Below are positions 30,199-38,609 of a stretch of DNA of 38,609 bases, piece by piece. Under the pieces are notes generated by a model. That model ran no database searches, was not told where the DNA came from, and saw nothing but the letters and a program-made list of their open reading frames with translations. How positions within the stretch are numbered: the stretch's first letter is position 1; each line of letters opens with the position of its first letter. Location of the stretch: the NCBI GenBank assembly GCA_045632265.1, contig JAZQWG010000023.1:1-38609 (forward strand), read 5' to 3'. The DNA comes from Scatosoma sp045632265 (lineage in GTDB: Bacteria > Bacillota > Clostridia > Christensenellales > Borkfalkiaceae). The position numbers and the translations under genes were made by a program.

Positions 30199-32526
30199 AT
30201 GAAGAAACTCGTCCCCGAATATTCGCTTTCGGAAGAACAATTAAATACCGTAAACGAACTTTCGTACAAGACGGGTTTGACCACCAACATTCTTCGCATT
30301 TTGTATGCAAGGGGCGTGGATACGGAAGAAAAAATTTCCCGTTTCATGAACCCGTCCAAGCGCAATTTCCTTTCGCCCTTTTTGATGAAAGGCATGAAGG
30401 AAACGGTGGAAATTTTGACGGCGGCGCGCGACGAAGGGAAAGTAGTTGCCGTGTTTGGCGATTACGATGCCGATGGCATTTGCGCTTCCGCAATCATGTA
30501 TCACGCTTTGCGTGATTTCGGCATTGAAGCACACGTGTACGTGCCCGAACGTGCGGACGGATACGGGCTTTCCGAAAAGGTTATTGATAGAATTTTTGAA
30601 GACTGCAACCCCGAAATTTTTATTACGGTGGACTGCGGTATTTCGTGTGCGAAAGAAGCGCAATATATTTACGAACTTGGCTCTGACGTCATCGTCACCG
30701 ACCACCACGAACTTCCCGAAGTTTTGCCCGATTGCGTTATCGTCAACCCCAAATTGCAAGACGATTATCCCTACGACAACCTTTGCGGCGCAGGCGTAGC
30801 TTTCAAAGTGGCGTGTGCGTTGCTTGGCGAAAAGGCATACCAGTATTTGGATTTTGCCACCCTTGCTACCGTTGCGGACAGCGTACCCTTGCTTGGGGAA
30901 AATAGAGATATCGTGACGGAAGGTTTGCGTTTGTTCAACACTCGCCCCCGCCCTTGTTTTGCCGGTTTGATAGGCAAGACGTACGATGGGGTGACGGCGC
31001 AAACGCTTGCGTTCAACGTTGCGCCCCGTGTCAATGCGGCGGGACGTATGGGCGATGCCATGGCTGCGTTCAAACTCTTTACAAGTGAAGACGAAACGGA
31101 AATTTACGATTTGTCCGTCAAGCTTTGCTTGTACAACACCGAAAGACAAAAATACTGTGACGAGTTGTATCTTTCCGCAAAGCAAAAACTCTTGCAAAAG
31201 GGTGCGTACGGCAACGTAATTATGCTTTCGGACGAAAGCTGGAACACCGGCTTTATCGGCATAGTAGCCGCTCGTTTGGCGGAAGAATTTAACCGTCCCA
31301 CGCTTTTATTCGTGCACCACGGCGATATGCTGAAAGGCAGCGCGCGAAGCATTGAAAGCATCAATATTTTCACGGCGCTTAAAAACTGCTCGGCGTATAT
31401 TGAAGAATTTGGCGGCCACGCTCAAGCGGCGGGTGTCAACGTGCATATCGACAATTTTGATGCGCTTGAAAACGCCTTAAACGAAGAAATCGGGCGCACC
31501 TATTGCGAAGACGATTTTGAACAAAAGGTGTATATCAGCGAAGAAATCACCGATTCTTTCCCCGAAGAATTTGCAAGAGAACTTATGGCGATGGAACCGT
31601 ATGGTGTGGGACATAGACGTCCGCTTTTCGTGATTTCCGCAGGGGCATGCACGGCTCGTCCTATTAAGGCGGCATCACCGCACTTGTCGGTGAAGAGTGA
31701 TTATATCGACCTTACCTATTTCTCGGGCATTAAAAATTTGAAAATTATCGAAAGCGACGTGAAAAAGGATATTGTCTTTGAAGTGGGCGTTTCTCATTTC
31801 AAGGGCAGGGATTACGTCAAAGGGGTAGTGCGTGATTTGTTGTACGACGGGCGCACGGGCAAAAGCGCATCGGACGGCATTTTCGCGGGCGCAATCGCTC
31901 GATTTCGCTCGCCCAGCGTAGAAGTTGCGCCCAAACTTTTGACGACGGAAGAAACGAAGGCGCTTATCAAGGAAAAACGGGAAAGCTGTCCTTACGGGCT
32001 TTGCTTAATCGCTTCGGATAGACGTACGCTTCGTATGTATGAGGGCTTGGAAGAACTCGGTTGCGATTTGTTCTATCCCTCGTCGAGAAACGTGGCGAAC
32101 ACTTTGATCGTAGCCCCGTCCGCCGATGCGGAGCTTTCGGGCTTTAGAGAATTTATTTTCTTGGATACGCCCACCGATTTCCATTTGCAAGCCTTGGCGG
32201 GCAAAGACGTGTACGTCAACGGGGAAATTTGCGGATATAAAATGTTCGACAGCGTGCCCGTAGAAAGGGAACGCTTGTTGGAAATTTTCTCGTCCTTGCG
32301 TAGAGAATTGCATAGGCTCAACGGCGAAACTGTGGAAGAACTCGTGTCTTCGTGCAGTGCGCTTGGGTACGATAGACGGGAATTTATCTTCGCCGTCAAC
32401 GTGTTTGAAGAACTTGGTTTGGTGGCGTTTGAAAACGGGAAATTGACGGTGTACCGTGGCGTGAAAGCGGAATTGACCGATTCGCCCGTGTATAGAAAGG
32501 TGTGTTTATTGCAACAAAACGGATAA
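30199..32526 (+). CDS. recJ: Single-stranded-DNA exonuclease RecJ
   Basis: RecJ degrades single-stranded DNA from the 5' end in recombination and repair. The 775-residue protein has the DHH-family motifs GDYDADG (D88, D90, D92), TVDCG, TDHH (D168-H170), and the DHHA1 motif GGHAQAAG (405-412). A C-terminal region of about 200 residues matches the extra domain in Firmicutes RecJ. TAGGAGAAC precedes the start. It probably begins an operon recJ-rel-MBL-hemZ with gaps of 31, 9 and 13 bp. The gene apt, often between recJ and rel in Clostridia, is absent. Confidence 0.95.
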   Translation: MKKLVPEYSLSEEQLNTVNELSYKTGLTTNILRILYARGVDTEEKISRFMNPSKRNFLSPFLMKGMKETVEILTAARDEGKVVAVFGDYDADGICASAIMYHALRDFGIEAHVYVPERADGYGLSEKVIDRIFEDCNPEIFITVDCGISCAKEAQYIYELGSDVIVTDHHELPEVLPDCVIVNPKLQDDYPYDNLCGAGVAFKVACALLGEKAYQYLDFATLATVADSVPLLGENRDIVTEGLRLFNTRPRPCFAGLIGKTYDGVTAQTLAFNVAPRVNAAGRMGDAMAAFKLFTSEDETEIYDLSVKLCLYNTERQKYCDELYLSAKQKLLQKGAYGNVIMLSDESWNTGFIGIVAARLAEEFNRPTLLFVHHGDMLKGSARSIESINIFTALKNCSAYIEEFGGHAQAAGVNVHIDNFDALENALNEEIGRTYCEDDFEQKVYISEEITDSFPEEFARELMAMEPYGVGHRRPLFVISAGACTARPIKAASPHLSVKSDYIDLTYFSGIKNLKIIESDVKKDIVFEVGVSHFKGRDYVKGVVRDLLYDGRTGKSASDGIFAGAIARFRSPSVEVAPKLLTTEETKALIKEKRESCPYGLCLIASDRRTLRMYEGLEELGCDLFYPSSRNVANTLIVAPSADAELSGFREFIFLDTPTDFHLQALAGKDVYVNGEICGYKMFDSVPVERERLLEIFSSLRRELHRLNGETVEELVSSCSALGYDRREFIFAVNVFEELGLVAFENGKLTVYRGVKAELTDSPVYRKVCLLQQNG

Positions 32527-32557
32527 AACTTATCAAAGGTTATAAGAGAGTACGAAT

Positions 32558-34708
32558 ATGGAATTAACCTTACGAAAAATAAGAGAGAGCTACGCAGATA
32601 ACGATTGCGAGATGTTGATAAAAGCGTACGAATACGCCAAAGCGGCGCACGTAAACCAAAAACGTGCCTCGGGCGAACCGTACTTTATCCACCCTTGCGC
32701 CGTGGCGGAAATTTTGATGGACTTGGGCTTGGACGCAGCGACGATTGCTGCGGCGCTTTTGCACGACGTCATTGAAGACACGTCTTCCACCGAAGAAGAT
32801 ATCAGAAGGGAATTTGGCGAAGAAGTGCTTGCGCTCGTTAGCGGGGTGACCAAGTTAGAGCGTATCGTTTTCAAATCGCAAGAAGATGCGGAAGCGGAAA
32901 ACTTCCGTAAAATTTTCGTGGCGATGGCAAAGGACGTGCGCGTTATCATCATCAAGCTTGCCGATCGCTTGCACAATATGCGCTCGCTCAACTTCCTTTC
33001 CCACGAAAGACAACAACGTATGGCAAGGGAAACGTTGGAAATTTACACGCCGCTTGCAGGCCGTCTTGGTATTTCGCAAATCAAGTGCGAACTGGAAGAC
33101 TTGTGCTTGAAATATCTCGACCCCGAATCGTACGAATACTTGCTTTATAACATCCACGAAAAGCTCTCCGAAAGAAAGGATTTCGTTGCGCGTATCGTGG
33201 AAGAAATTAAGGACATCATGTCCCAAGACGGGGTAGGTGGGGAAGTTTTTGGCAGACCTAAGCATTTCTATTCTATCTATAAAAAGATGAAAAATAAGGG
33301 CAAAACGCTCGACCAAATCTATGATTTGTCGGCGGTGCGCGTTATCGTAAAAGACGTAAAGGCTTGCTACACCTTGCTCGGCGAAATCCACGAAAAGTGG
33401 AAGCCGATTCCCGGGCGTATTAAGGACTATATCGCAACGCCCAAGCCCAACAAATATCAATCGTTGCACACGACGGTTATGACGGAATACGGTCAACCGT
33501 TTGAAATCCAAATCCGCACCGAAGAGATGCACAAGATTGCTGAATTCGGTATCGCGGCGCACTGGAAATATAAGGAAGGCAAGACGGACGAAGCAAGCAG
33601 TAGCTTTGAAAACAAGCTCACTTGGCTTCGTGAAGTAATGGAATGGGAAGGGGATTTGAAGGATTCTAAAGAATTCATCGATGCCCTGAAAACGGAACTT
33701 TATAGCCACGAACTTTTGGTGTTTACCCCCCGTGGCAAAGTCATTTCCTTGCCCCCCGAAGCAACTCCCGTCGACTTTGCTTACGCTATCCACTCGGAAG
33801 TGGGCAACCATTGCACGGGCGCAAGAGTAAACGCACGTATCGTGCCCCTTACGACAACGCTTGAAGTGGGGGACGTGGTTGAAATTATCACTTCGCCCAA
33901 CTCTAAAGGCCCGTCGCGCGACTGGTTGAAGTTCATTAAATCTTCGTCGGCAAAGGCGAAAATTCGTCAATTCTATAAGAACGAATTGAAGGAAGAAAAT
34001 ATCCGTCTTGGGCAAACGAAGTTGGAAGAAGAAGCGAAAAAACGTGGGCTTTCCCTTTCGGATATTCTCACGGCGGAAAGCTTTAAGCGCATTTCCGAAC
34101 GCTTCTCGTTTGGCGAACAAGACGAAATGTTTGCAGCCGTAGGCTACGGCTCGGTGTCCGTCAACCAAATCATTTTCAAACTTATCGATTTTTACCGCAA
34201 GGAAACGCCGCTTGCGCTTGATTTCCAAACGGGCTCGAAACGCTCGGGCAAGGGCGATGGTGCGGTGCTTATCAATGGACAAGCAGGTATGCTTGTACGC
34301 TTTGCGGGTTGCTGCTCGCCCGTTCCCGGTGACGAAATCGTCGGCTACACGTCCCGTGGCAGAGGGGTTATCGTTCACCGTCGCGATTGTCCCAACGTGG
34401 ATTGTGCGGATAAACAACGTTTGTTGCCCGCATCGTGGCGTTTGGAAGAAGGCGTAAAACAACGCTTCAACACCAACATTTCTATCCGCGCGGCTGACCA
34501 AGGCACGGTGCTTTCCGCCCTTTCCATGGCTGTTGCGGAATTGAAACTTTCCATTGTCAACGTCAATGGTAGAATTGACAAAAACCGTGACGCTATCGTC
34601 GATGCAACTATCTCCATTTCCGATACGGCGGAAATCGATTTGCTTATCCGCAAAATGCAAGGGGATAAACGCATTTACGAAGTGCATCGTATCACTTCTC
34701 TTTCTTAA
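32558..34708 (+). CDS. rel: Bifunctional (p)ppGpp synthetase/hydrolase
   Basis: This enzyme makes and degrades the stringent-response alarmones. The 716-residue protein has, in order, an HD hydrolase domain (HDVIEDT, H69-D70), a RelA/SpoT synthetase domain (GRIKDYIATPKPNKYQSLHTTV), a TGS domain (about 390-450, VFTPRGKVISLP), a zinc-finger-like region with the CCSPVPGD motif, and a C-terminal ACT domain. Both catalytic domains look intact, as expected of the single long Rel of Gram-positive bacteria. The ribosome binding site is weak. It follows recJ by 31 bp. Confidence 0.95.
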   Translation: MELTLRKIRESYADNDCEMLIKAYEYAKAAHVNQKRASGEPYFIHPCAVAEILMDLGLDAATIAAALLHDVIEDTSSTEEDIRREFGEEVLALVSGVTKLERIVFKSQEDAEAENFRKIFVAMAKDVRVIIIKLADRLHNMRSLNFLSHERQQRMARETLEIYTPLAGRLGISQIKCELEDLCLKYLDPESYEYLLYNIHEKLSERKDFVARIVEEIKDIMSQDGVGGEVFGRPKHFYSIYKKMKNKGKTLDQIYDLSAVRVIVKDVKACYTLLGEIHEKWKPIPGRIKDYIATPKPNKYQSLHTTVMTEYGQPFEIQIRTEEMHKIAEFGIAAHWKYKEGKTDEASSSFENKLTWLREVMEWEGDLKDSKEFIDALKTELYSHELLVFTPRGKVISLPPEATPVDFAYAIHSEVGNHCTGARVNARIVPLTTTLEVGDVVEIITSPNSKGPSRDWLKFIKSSSAKAKIRQFYKNELKEENIRLGQTKLEEEAKKRGLSLSDILTAESFKRISERFSFGEQDEMFAAVGYGSVSVNQIIFKLIDFYRKETPLALDFQTGSKRSGKGDGAVLINGQAGMLVRFAGCCSPVPGDEIVGYTSRGRGVIVHRRDCPNVDCADKQRLLPASWRLEEGVKQRFNTNISIRAADQGTVLSALSMAVAELKLSIVNVNGRIDKNRDAIVDATISISDTAEIDLLIRKMQGDKRIYEVHRITSLS

Positions 34709-34717
34709 TTTTTATCT

Positions 34718-35341
34718 ATGCAAATTATCAGAATTTCTCCGCGCGGTTTCGGCGCAAACACGTACGTGATAACCCAAGATAATAAGGAAGCAATCGTCAT
34801 AGACCCTTCGCAAAGACGGGTAGAAGGGGAGCTTTTGAAGTTGGGTTTGACGGCAAAATACGTTCTTCTCACCCATTGCCATTTCGATCACGTTGGGGGC
34901 GTTGCGCCCTTGCAACAAGCGGGTGCGAAAGTGCTTTGTTCCGATAAGGAAAAGCCGCTTATCGGCACAACTGCCGATTTATTCGATGCCTTTGGCGGGG
35001 GTAGGGAAGCCTTTATCGTGGACGAAACGTTGCAAGATAACCAAACACGCACCCTTTGTGGGATAAACGTGCAAACGATTGTCACGCCCGGGCATACGGC
35101 GGGTGGCGCTTGTTATTTGATTACGGACACGGATGGGGAAAAACACCTTTTCACGGGGGATACGCTCTTTTGCGGTAGCATAGGTAGGACGGATTTCCCT
35201 ACGGGGAATATCGGCAAACTTCGTGAAAGTTTGCGAAAACTTGCGAATTTAGCGGGGGATATGGCGGTATATCCTGGGCATGAAGATGCCACGACACTTG
35301 AAAACGAACGGAAGACGAATCCGTTTATGGTAGATTTATAA
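34718..35341 (+). CDS. Metallo-beta-lactamase-fold hydrolase, glyoxalase II-like
   Basis: This is a 207-residue cytoplasmic MBL-fold enzyme of the small YcbL/glyoxalase II-like group. Binuclear metal ligands are visible: HCHFDH (53-58), H in TPGHTAGG, D in FTGDTLF, and H in VYPGHED. Such genes commonly lie between rel and hemZ in Clostridia; the substrate is not established, though a thioester is likely. The first ATG lies nine bases after rel and I see no ribosome binding site, so translation may depend on ribosomes leaving rel. Confidence 0.88.
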   Translation: MQIIRISPRGFGANTYVITQDNKEAIVIDPSQRRVEGELLKLGLTAKYVLLTHCHFDHVGGVAPLQQAGAKVLCSDKEKPLIGTTADLFDAFGGGREAFIVDETLQDNQTRTLCGINVQTIVTPGHTAGGACYLITDTDGEKHLFTGDTLFCGSIGRTDFPTGNIGKLRESLRKLANLAGDMAVYPGHEDATTLENERKTNPFMVDL

Positions 35342-35354
35342 TAGGCGGAAAGAT

Positions 35355-36731
35355 ATGCTTATTACCAACTGTGCATTTTTAGAAAACGAATTGTTAGATG
35401 CGGCGCGTTTGTTCAAAACGCAGCCGCTTTCTATCGTGCACGATTTCCGCTTTGAAGGGGGAATTTTCTACAACGATTTTGAAATTGACGGGGAAAAGTA
35501 TTCCTTCCAAGATAAGGGGCAAGTATGCGACGAACTGCTTTTTAAGCGACTCGAACGCCGTTTTGCAAAACTTCATTTATACGAAATTTTAAGCGAAAAA
35601 TACGGCGAAAAAATGCCTTGGGGTGCGTTGACGGGGATTCGTCCTACCAAGCTTGCCTATACGGAAATGGAAAGCGGAAACGATTATAAAAAACTCTTTC
35701 AAAAGATGGGCGTTTGCGAAGAAAATATCCGCTTGGTGGAAGATACGATAGAAGCGCAAAAGGGTATTTACGTCAAGAAAGACGGCAATACGGATTTGTT
35801 CGTTTCTATTCCGTTTTGCCCGACGAAATGCGCTTACTGCTCGTTTATTACTGCGCCCATTGATAGGACGAGAAATTTCATTTCTCCCTATTTAGACGCA
35901 CTTGAAAAAGAGATAAAAGCAGCGGAAGAAAGCGTGGGTAATTTGCGAAGCGTGTACGTGGGCGGCGGAACGCCGTTTGCGCTTGACGTGGGCGATTTAG
36001 AACGTGTTTTAAGGGCGTTAGAACCGCTTATTTTGCGCTTTAATAAAGACGTCGAGTTCACGGTGGAAGCAGGTCGTCCCGACGTGTTTACGGACGAAAA
36101 ACTGGCGCTTTTGAAAAAATATAACGTGACGAGAATTTGCATAAACCCCCAAACTTTTTCCAACGAAACGCTTGTAAAAATCGGTAGAAAACACACGGTG
36201 GAAGATTTTTATAAGGCGTACGAACTTTCGAGAAAATACGGCTTTTTGGTCAATATTGATTTGATTGCGGGCTTGGAAGGGGAAACGGTGGAAACGTTCG
36301 TCGACGGCGTAAAAAAAGCGGTGGAAACGGGCGCGGAAAATATCACGGTGCATTGCTTGTCGCTTAAATCGGGCGCAAAGCTGAAAGAAGAAATTTCCTA
36401 TATCGAAAACGACAGCATTTCCACGATGGTGGCGTGTTCGAGAAAGATTTTGACGGAAGCGGGCTACGTGCCCTATTATATGTACCGTCAAAAATACCAA
36501 GCGGGCAACAACGAAAACGTGGGCTGGACTAAAAAGGGGAAGGCGTGCGTGTATAACGTGGACGTAATGGAAGAAACGGCGGATAATTTAGCGGTGGGCG
36601 CAAACGCCGTATCCAAGCGAGTTTTCAACGAAAAAGGGCTTATCACCCGCTTTGCATCGCAAAAGGATTTGAAAACGTATATCGAGCACTTGGACGAAAT
36701 CATTGAAAAAAAGCGTAAATTTTTTGAATAA
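35355..36731 (+). CDS. hemZ: Coproporphyrinogen III oxidase-like radical SAM enzyme HemZ
   Basis: HemZ is an oxygen-independent, HemN-like radical SAM protein of Firmicutes. The 458-residue protein has an N-terminal region of about 150 residues with WGALTGIRPTK, which separates HemZ from HemN and HemW, the cluster motif CPTKCAYC (C155, C159, C162), and VGGGTPFAL. Coproporphyrinogen activity is often assumed, but many Clostridia with hemZ lack a full haem pathway, so the true reaction is uncertain. GCGGAAAG precedes the start. It ends the recJ operon. Confidence 0.9.
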   Translation: MLITNCAFLENELLDAARLFKTQPLSIVHDFRFEGGIFYNDFEIDGEKYSFQDKGQVCDELLFKRLERRFAKLHLYEILSEKYGEKMPWGALTGIRPTKLAYTEMESGNDYKKLFQKMGVCEENIRLVEDTIEAQKGIYVKKDGNTDLFVSIPFCPTKCAYCSFITAPIDRTRNFISPYLDALEKEIKAAEESVGNLRSVYVGGGTPFALDVGDLERVLRALEPLILRFNKDVEFTVEAGRPDVFTDEKLALLKKYNVTRICINPQTFSNETLVKIGRKHTVEDFYKAYELSRKYGFLVNIDLIAGLEGETVETFVDGVKKAVETGAENITVHCLSLKSGAKLKEEISYIENDSISTMVACSRKILTEAGYVPYYMYRQKYQAGNNENVGWTKKGKACVYNVDVMEETADNLAVGANAVSKRVFNEKGLITRFASQKDLKTYIEHLDEIIEKKRKFFE

Positions 36732-36765
36732 AAGGAAAAAAAGTAGAAAATAACACGCTTTTTTG

Positions 36766-36794
36766 TTTACTTTTACATAGTAAAGTGTTATAAT
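36766..36794 (+). promoter_or_regulatory. Promoter of rpsO
   Basis: TTTACT (36766-36771) and TATAAT (36789-36794) are 17 bp apart, with TGT directly before the -10 (extended -10). Confidence 0.6.
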
Positions 36795-36800
36795 AACAAT

Positions 36801-36877
36801 AACGGTCGCCAAGAGAATCGAATCTCCACGTTTCCCTTAGCGATACGAGATAACATTCCATAGGAGGATAAACAGAA
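36801..36877 (+). promoter_or_regulatory. rpsO leader, possible S15 binding region
   Basis: About 77 nt lie between promoter and start codon, with a TCGC/GCGA pairing (36804-36807 with 36839-36842) enclosing a GAGA/TCTC stem. S15 represses its own mRNA through different leader folds in different bacteria. A match to a known fold cannot be judged by eye. Confidence 0.3.
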
Positions 36878-37132
36878 ATGGAAAAGAACGAAATTATTGC
36901 AAAATTTGCTACCCACGAAGGCGATACCGGTTCGCCTGAAGTACAGATTGCTTTGCTCACGCAAAGAATCAACCACCTCAACGAACACTTGAAAGAACAC
37001 AAGCAAGACAATCACTCTCGCCGTGGTCTTTTGAAGATGGTAGGTAAACGTCGCGGTCTTTTGGACTACTTGAAAGAAAAAGACATCGCAAGATACAGAG
37101 CTATCATCGAAGCGTTGGGTCTTCGTAAATAA
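36878..37132 (+). CDS. rpsO: 30S ribosomal protein S15
   Basis: S15 binds 16S rRNA early in small-subunit assembly. The 84-residue protein has the family segments HEGDTGSPEVQIALLT, HLKEHKQDNHSRRGL and VGKRRGLLDYL. It is slightly shorter than the common 88-89 residues. AGGAGGA precedes the start. The order rpsO-pnp is widely conserved. Confidence 0.96.
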   Translation: MEKNEIIAKFATHEGDTGSPEVQIALLTQRINHLNEHLKEHKQDNHSRRGLLKMVGKRRGLLDYLKEKDIARYRAIIEALGLRK

Positions 37133-37142
37133 TGCAAAACGC

Positions 37143-37175
37143 GAAAGAGCGGGTGTTTTAACTCGCTCTTTTTCG
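37143..37175 (+). terminator. Terminator after rpsO
   Basis: A stem of about 11 bp (one G-U pair, with flanking A and T runs) around a GTTTTA loop is followed by TTTTTCG. pnp would need read-through or a promoter in 37176-37300, where I see no clear one. Confidence 0.8.
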
Positions 37176-37310
37176 TGTAAAAAAGCGAAAAAAACGGACA
37201 AGCCTTTGGCATAGGGTTGGATACGATTTTCGTTTTTACACCGCTTACCCGAAAGGGCGGTTAGGCGGACAAGAACAAGAAAGAATAACAGCAAAAGGAG
37301 AAAATTGATT

Positions 37311-38609
37311 ATGCCAAACTTAAATGAAGCAAAAGTATTCAAGACGGACTATGCCGGCAGAGAACTCATCGTAGAAATCGGCAAGTACGCAGAACAAGCA
37401 AACGGCGCGTGCTTGGTACGTTGTGGCGACACGGTTGTACACGTATCGGTATGTATGAGCGAAACGGCAAGAGAGGGTATGGATTTCTTCCCCCTTTCGG
37501 TAGATTATGAAGAAAAGATGTTCGCCGTAGGTAAAATCCCCGGCGGTTTCAAAAAGCGTGAAGGCCGTGCGTCCGATAAGGCTATTTTGACCAGCCGTCT
37601 TATCGACAGACCTATCCGTCCTTTGTTCCCTAAAGGAATTTTCAACGACGTAGTAGTTATCGCAACGGCACTTTCCGTTGATCCCGATATCTCGCCCGAA
37701 CCTTTGGCAATGGTAGGTTCGTCCGTAGCGCTTTCCGTTTCCGATATTCCTTGGGCAGGCCCTACGGGTTCGGTAGTTGTAGGTTGCGTTGACGGCAAGT
37801 ACGTTATCAACCCCAACGTTGAAGAAAGAGCAAAGAGCACGATTCACTTGAACCTTGCAGGTACGTCCGATGCTATCCTTATGATTGAAGCTGGCGCAAA
37901 CGAAGTGACCGATGCTGAAATGGTTGGCGCTATCATGTACGGCCATGAAGAAATCAAAAAGGTATGCGCATGGATTGCTAACGAAATCGTTCCCGTTGCA
38001 GGCAAAGCAAAGAAGGAAATGGAATTCTACCATATCCCCGAAGAACTTGATGCAGCGGTAAAAGCATACGGCTACGACAAATTGTATGCGGCTCTTGATA
38101 CGTTTGATAGACAAGAAAGACAAGTAAAGCAAGCGGAAGCTGAAGCGGAAATTATCGCTCATTTCAAGGAAATCTATCCCGACCAAATGCGTGAAGTGAA
38201 GGATTCCATTTACTACATTGTAAAGGGCATCGTTCGTGCGAAGATTTTCGACGGCGTTCGTCCCGACGGCAGAACTTTGGACGAAGTTCGTCCTATCTGG
38301 TGCGAACACGGCATTCTTCCCCGTGTACACGGTTCGGCTGTGTTCACGCGTGGTCAAACGCAAGCAATTACGACGTGTACGCTTGGCATGCTTGGCGAAG
38401 CACAACGCATGGAAGGTCTTGACGAAGAAGAAGAAAAGAGATATATGCACCAATACAATTTCCCCGGCTATTCCACGGGCGAAGCGAAAGCTCTTCGCAG
38501 CCCCGGCCGTCGTGAAATCGGTCACGGTGCGCTTGCAGAACGTGCACTCGTTCCCGTAATTCCTTCTCCTGACGAATTCCCGTATGCAATCCGCGTGGTA
38601 TCCGACATT
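37311..38609 (+). CDS. pnp: Polyribonucleotide nucleotidyltransferase, 5' part
   Basis: PNPase degrades RNA from the 3' end by phosphorolysis and can add tails. The first 433 codons are present and open to the window end; the full protein is usually about 700 residues. Visible are the first RNase PH domain (FFPLSVDYEEKMFAVGKIPGG is split across its core; LIDRPIRPLFP), the linking helical domain, and the start of the second RNase PH domain (DGVRPDGR, RVHGSAVFTRG). The catalytic end of that domain and the KH and S1 domains lie outside. AAGGAG lies about 11 bases before the start. Confidence 0.95.
   Translation, partial: MPNLNEAKVFKTDYAGRELIVEIGKYAEQANGACLVRCGDTVVHVSVCMSETAREGMDFFPLSVDYEEKMFAVGKIPGGFKKREGRASDKAILTSRLIDRPIRPLFPKGIFNDVVVIATALSVDPDISPEPLAMVGSSVALSVSDIPWAGPTGSVVVGCVDGKYVINPNVEERAKSTIHLNLAGTSDAILMIEAGANEVTDAEMVGAIMYGHEEIKKVCAWIANEIVPVAGKAKKEMEFYHIPEELDAAVKAYGYDKLYAALDTFDRQERQVKQAEAEAEIIAHFKEIYPDQMREVKDSIYYIVKGIVRAKIFDGVRPDGRTLDEVRPIWCEHGILPRVHGSAVFTRGQTQAITTCTLGMLGEAQRMEGLDEEEEKRYMHQYNFPGYSTGEAKALRSPGRREIGHGALAERALVPVIPSPDEFPYAIRVVSDI

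Overview
The window reads as a piece of chromosome from an uncultured, strictly anaerobic, Gram-positive member of the Clostridia (Bacillota); an animal-gut lineage such as the Christensenellales is a guess. Support comes from the SCIFF peptide gene beside its radical-SAM maturase and a TIGR04086-type membrane protein, from hemZ, a zinc-type L33, GGAGG ribosome binding sites, TTGACA/TATAAT promoters with 17-bp spacers, and secreted proteins with lipobox signal peptides. Every gene I can support lies on the + strand. I see no tRNA, rRNA, CRISPR array, transposase or phage gene.

Region 1 (1-17458) is accessory and is the unusual part. A PLP aminotransferase is followed by four large surface lipoproteins of 785, 2442, 1360 and 591 residues, built from shared parts: Fn3-like domains, carbohydrate-binding-like beta-sandwich modules, and a short Cys/Asp/His repeat of about 19 residues, C-x6-H-x-C-x2-C. 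I count 51 repeats in three of the proteins, arranged in eight runs. The last repeat of every run has lost the His. Two of the proteins carry enzyme domains: an SGNH hydrolase (785 aa) and a metallo-beta-lactamase-fold hydrolase (1360 aa). The 2442-aa protein appears to be purely binding and structural.

Region 2 (17459-21320) is the translation and secretion core: rpmG, secE, nusG, rplK, rplA, then an L10-type attenuation leader, rplJ and rplL. A strong terminator and tgt follow rplL, where rpoB is usually found.

Region 3 (21321-36731) follows the familiar clostridial order tgt, yajC, TIGR04086 gene, scfA, scfB, secD, secF, recJ, rel, MBL hydrolase gene, hemZ. An ABC exporter pair with its own promoter and palindromic operator is inserted between tgt and yajC. 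SecD and SecF are recognisable but lack almost all the conserved charged membrane residues used for proton coupling in studied SecDF proteins. Region 4 (36732-38609) holds rpsO and the 5' part of pnp, which runs off the end of the window.

Possible links: the Sec genes (secE, yajC, secD, secF) serve export in the same organism that must export very large Cys-rich lipoproteins; whether the altered SecDF and the lipoproteins are functionally connected is speculation. Coordinates come from reading the sequence by eye; domain borders are approximate.
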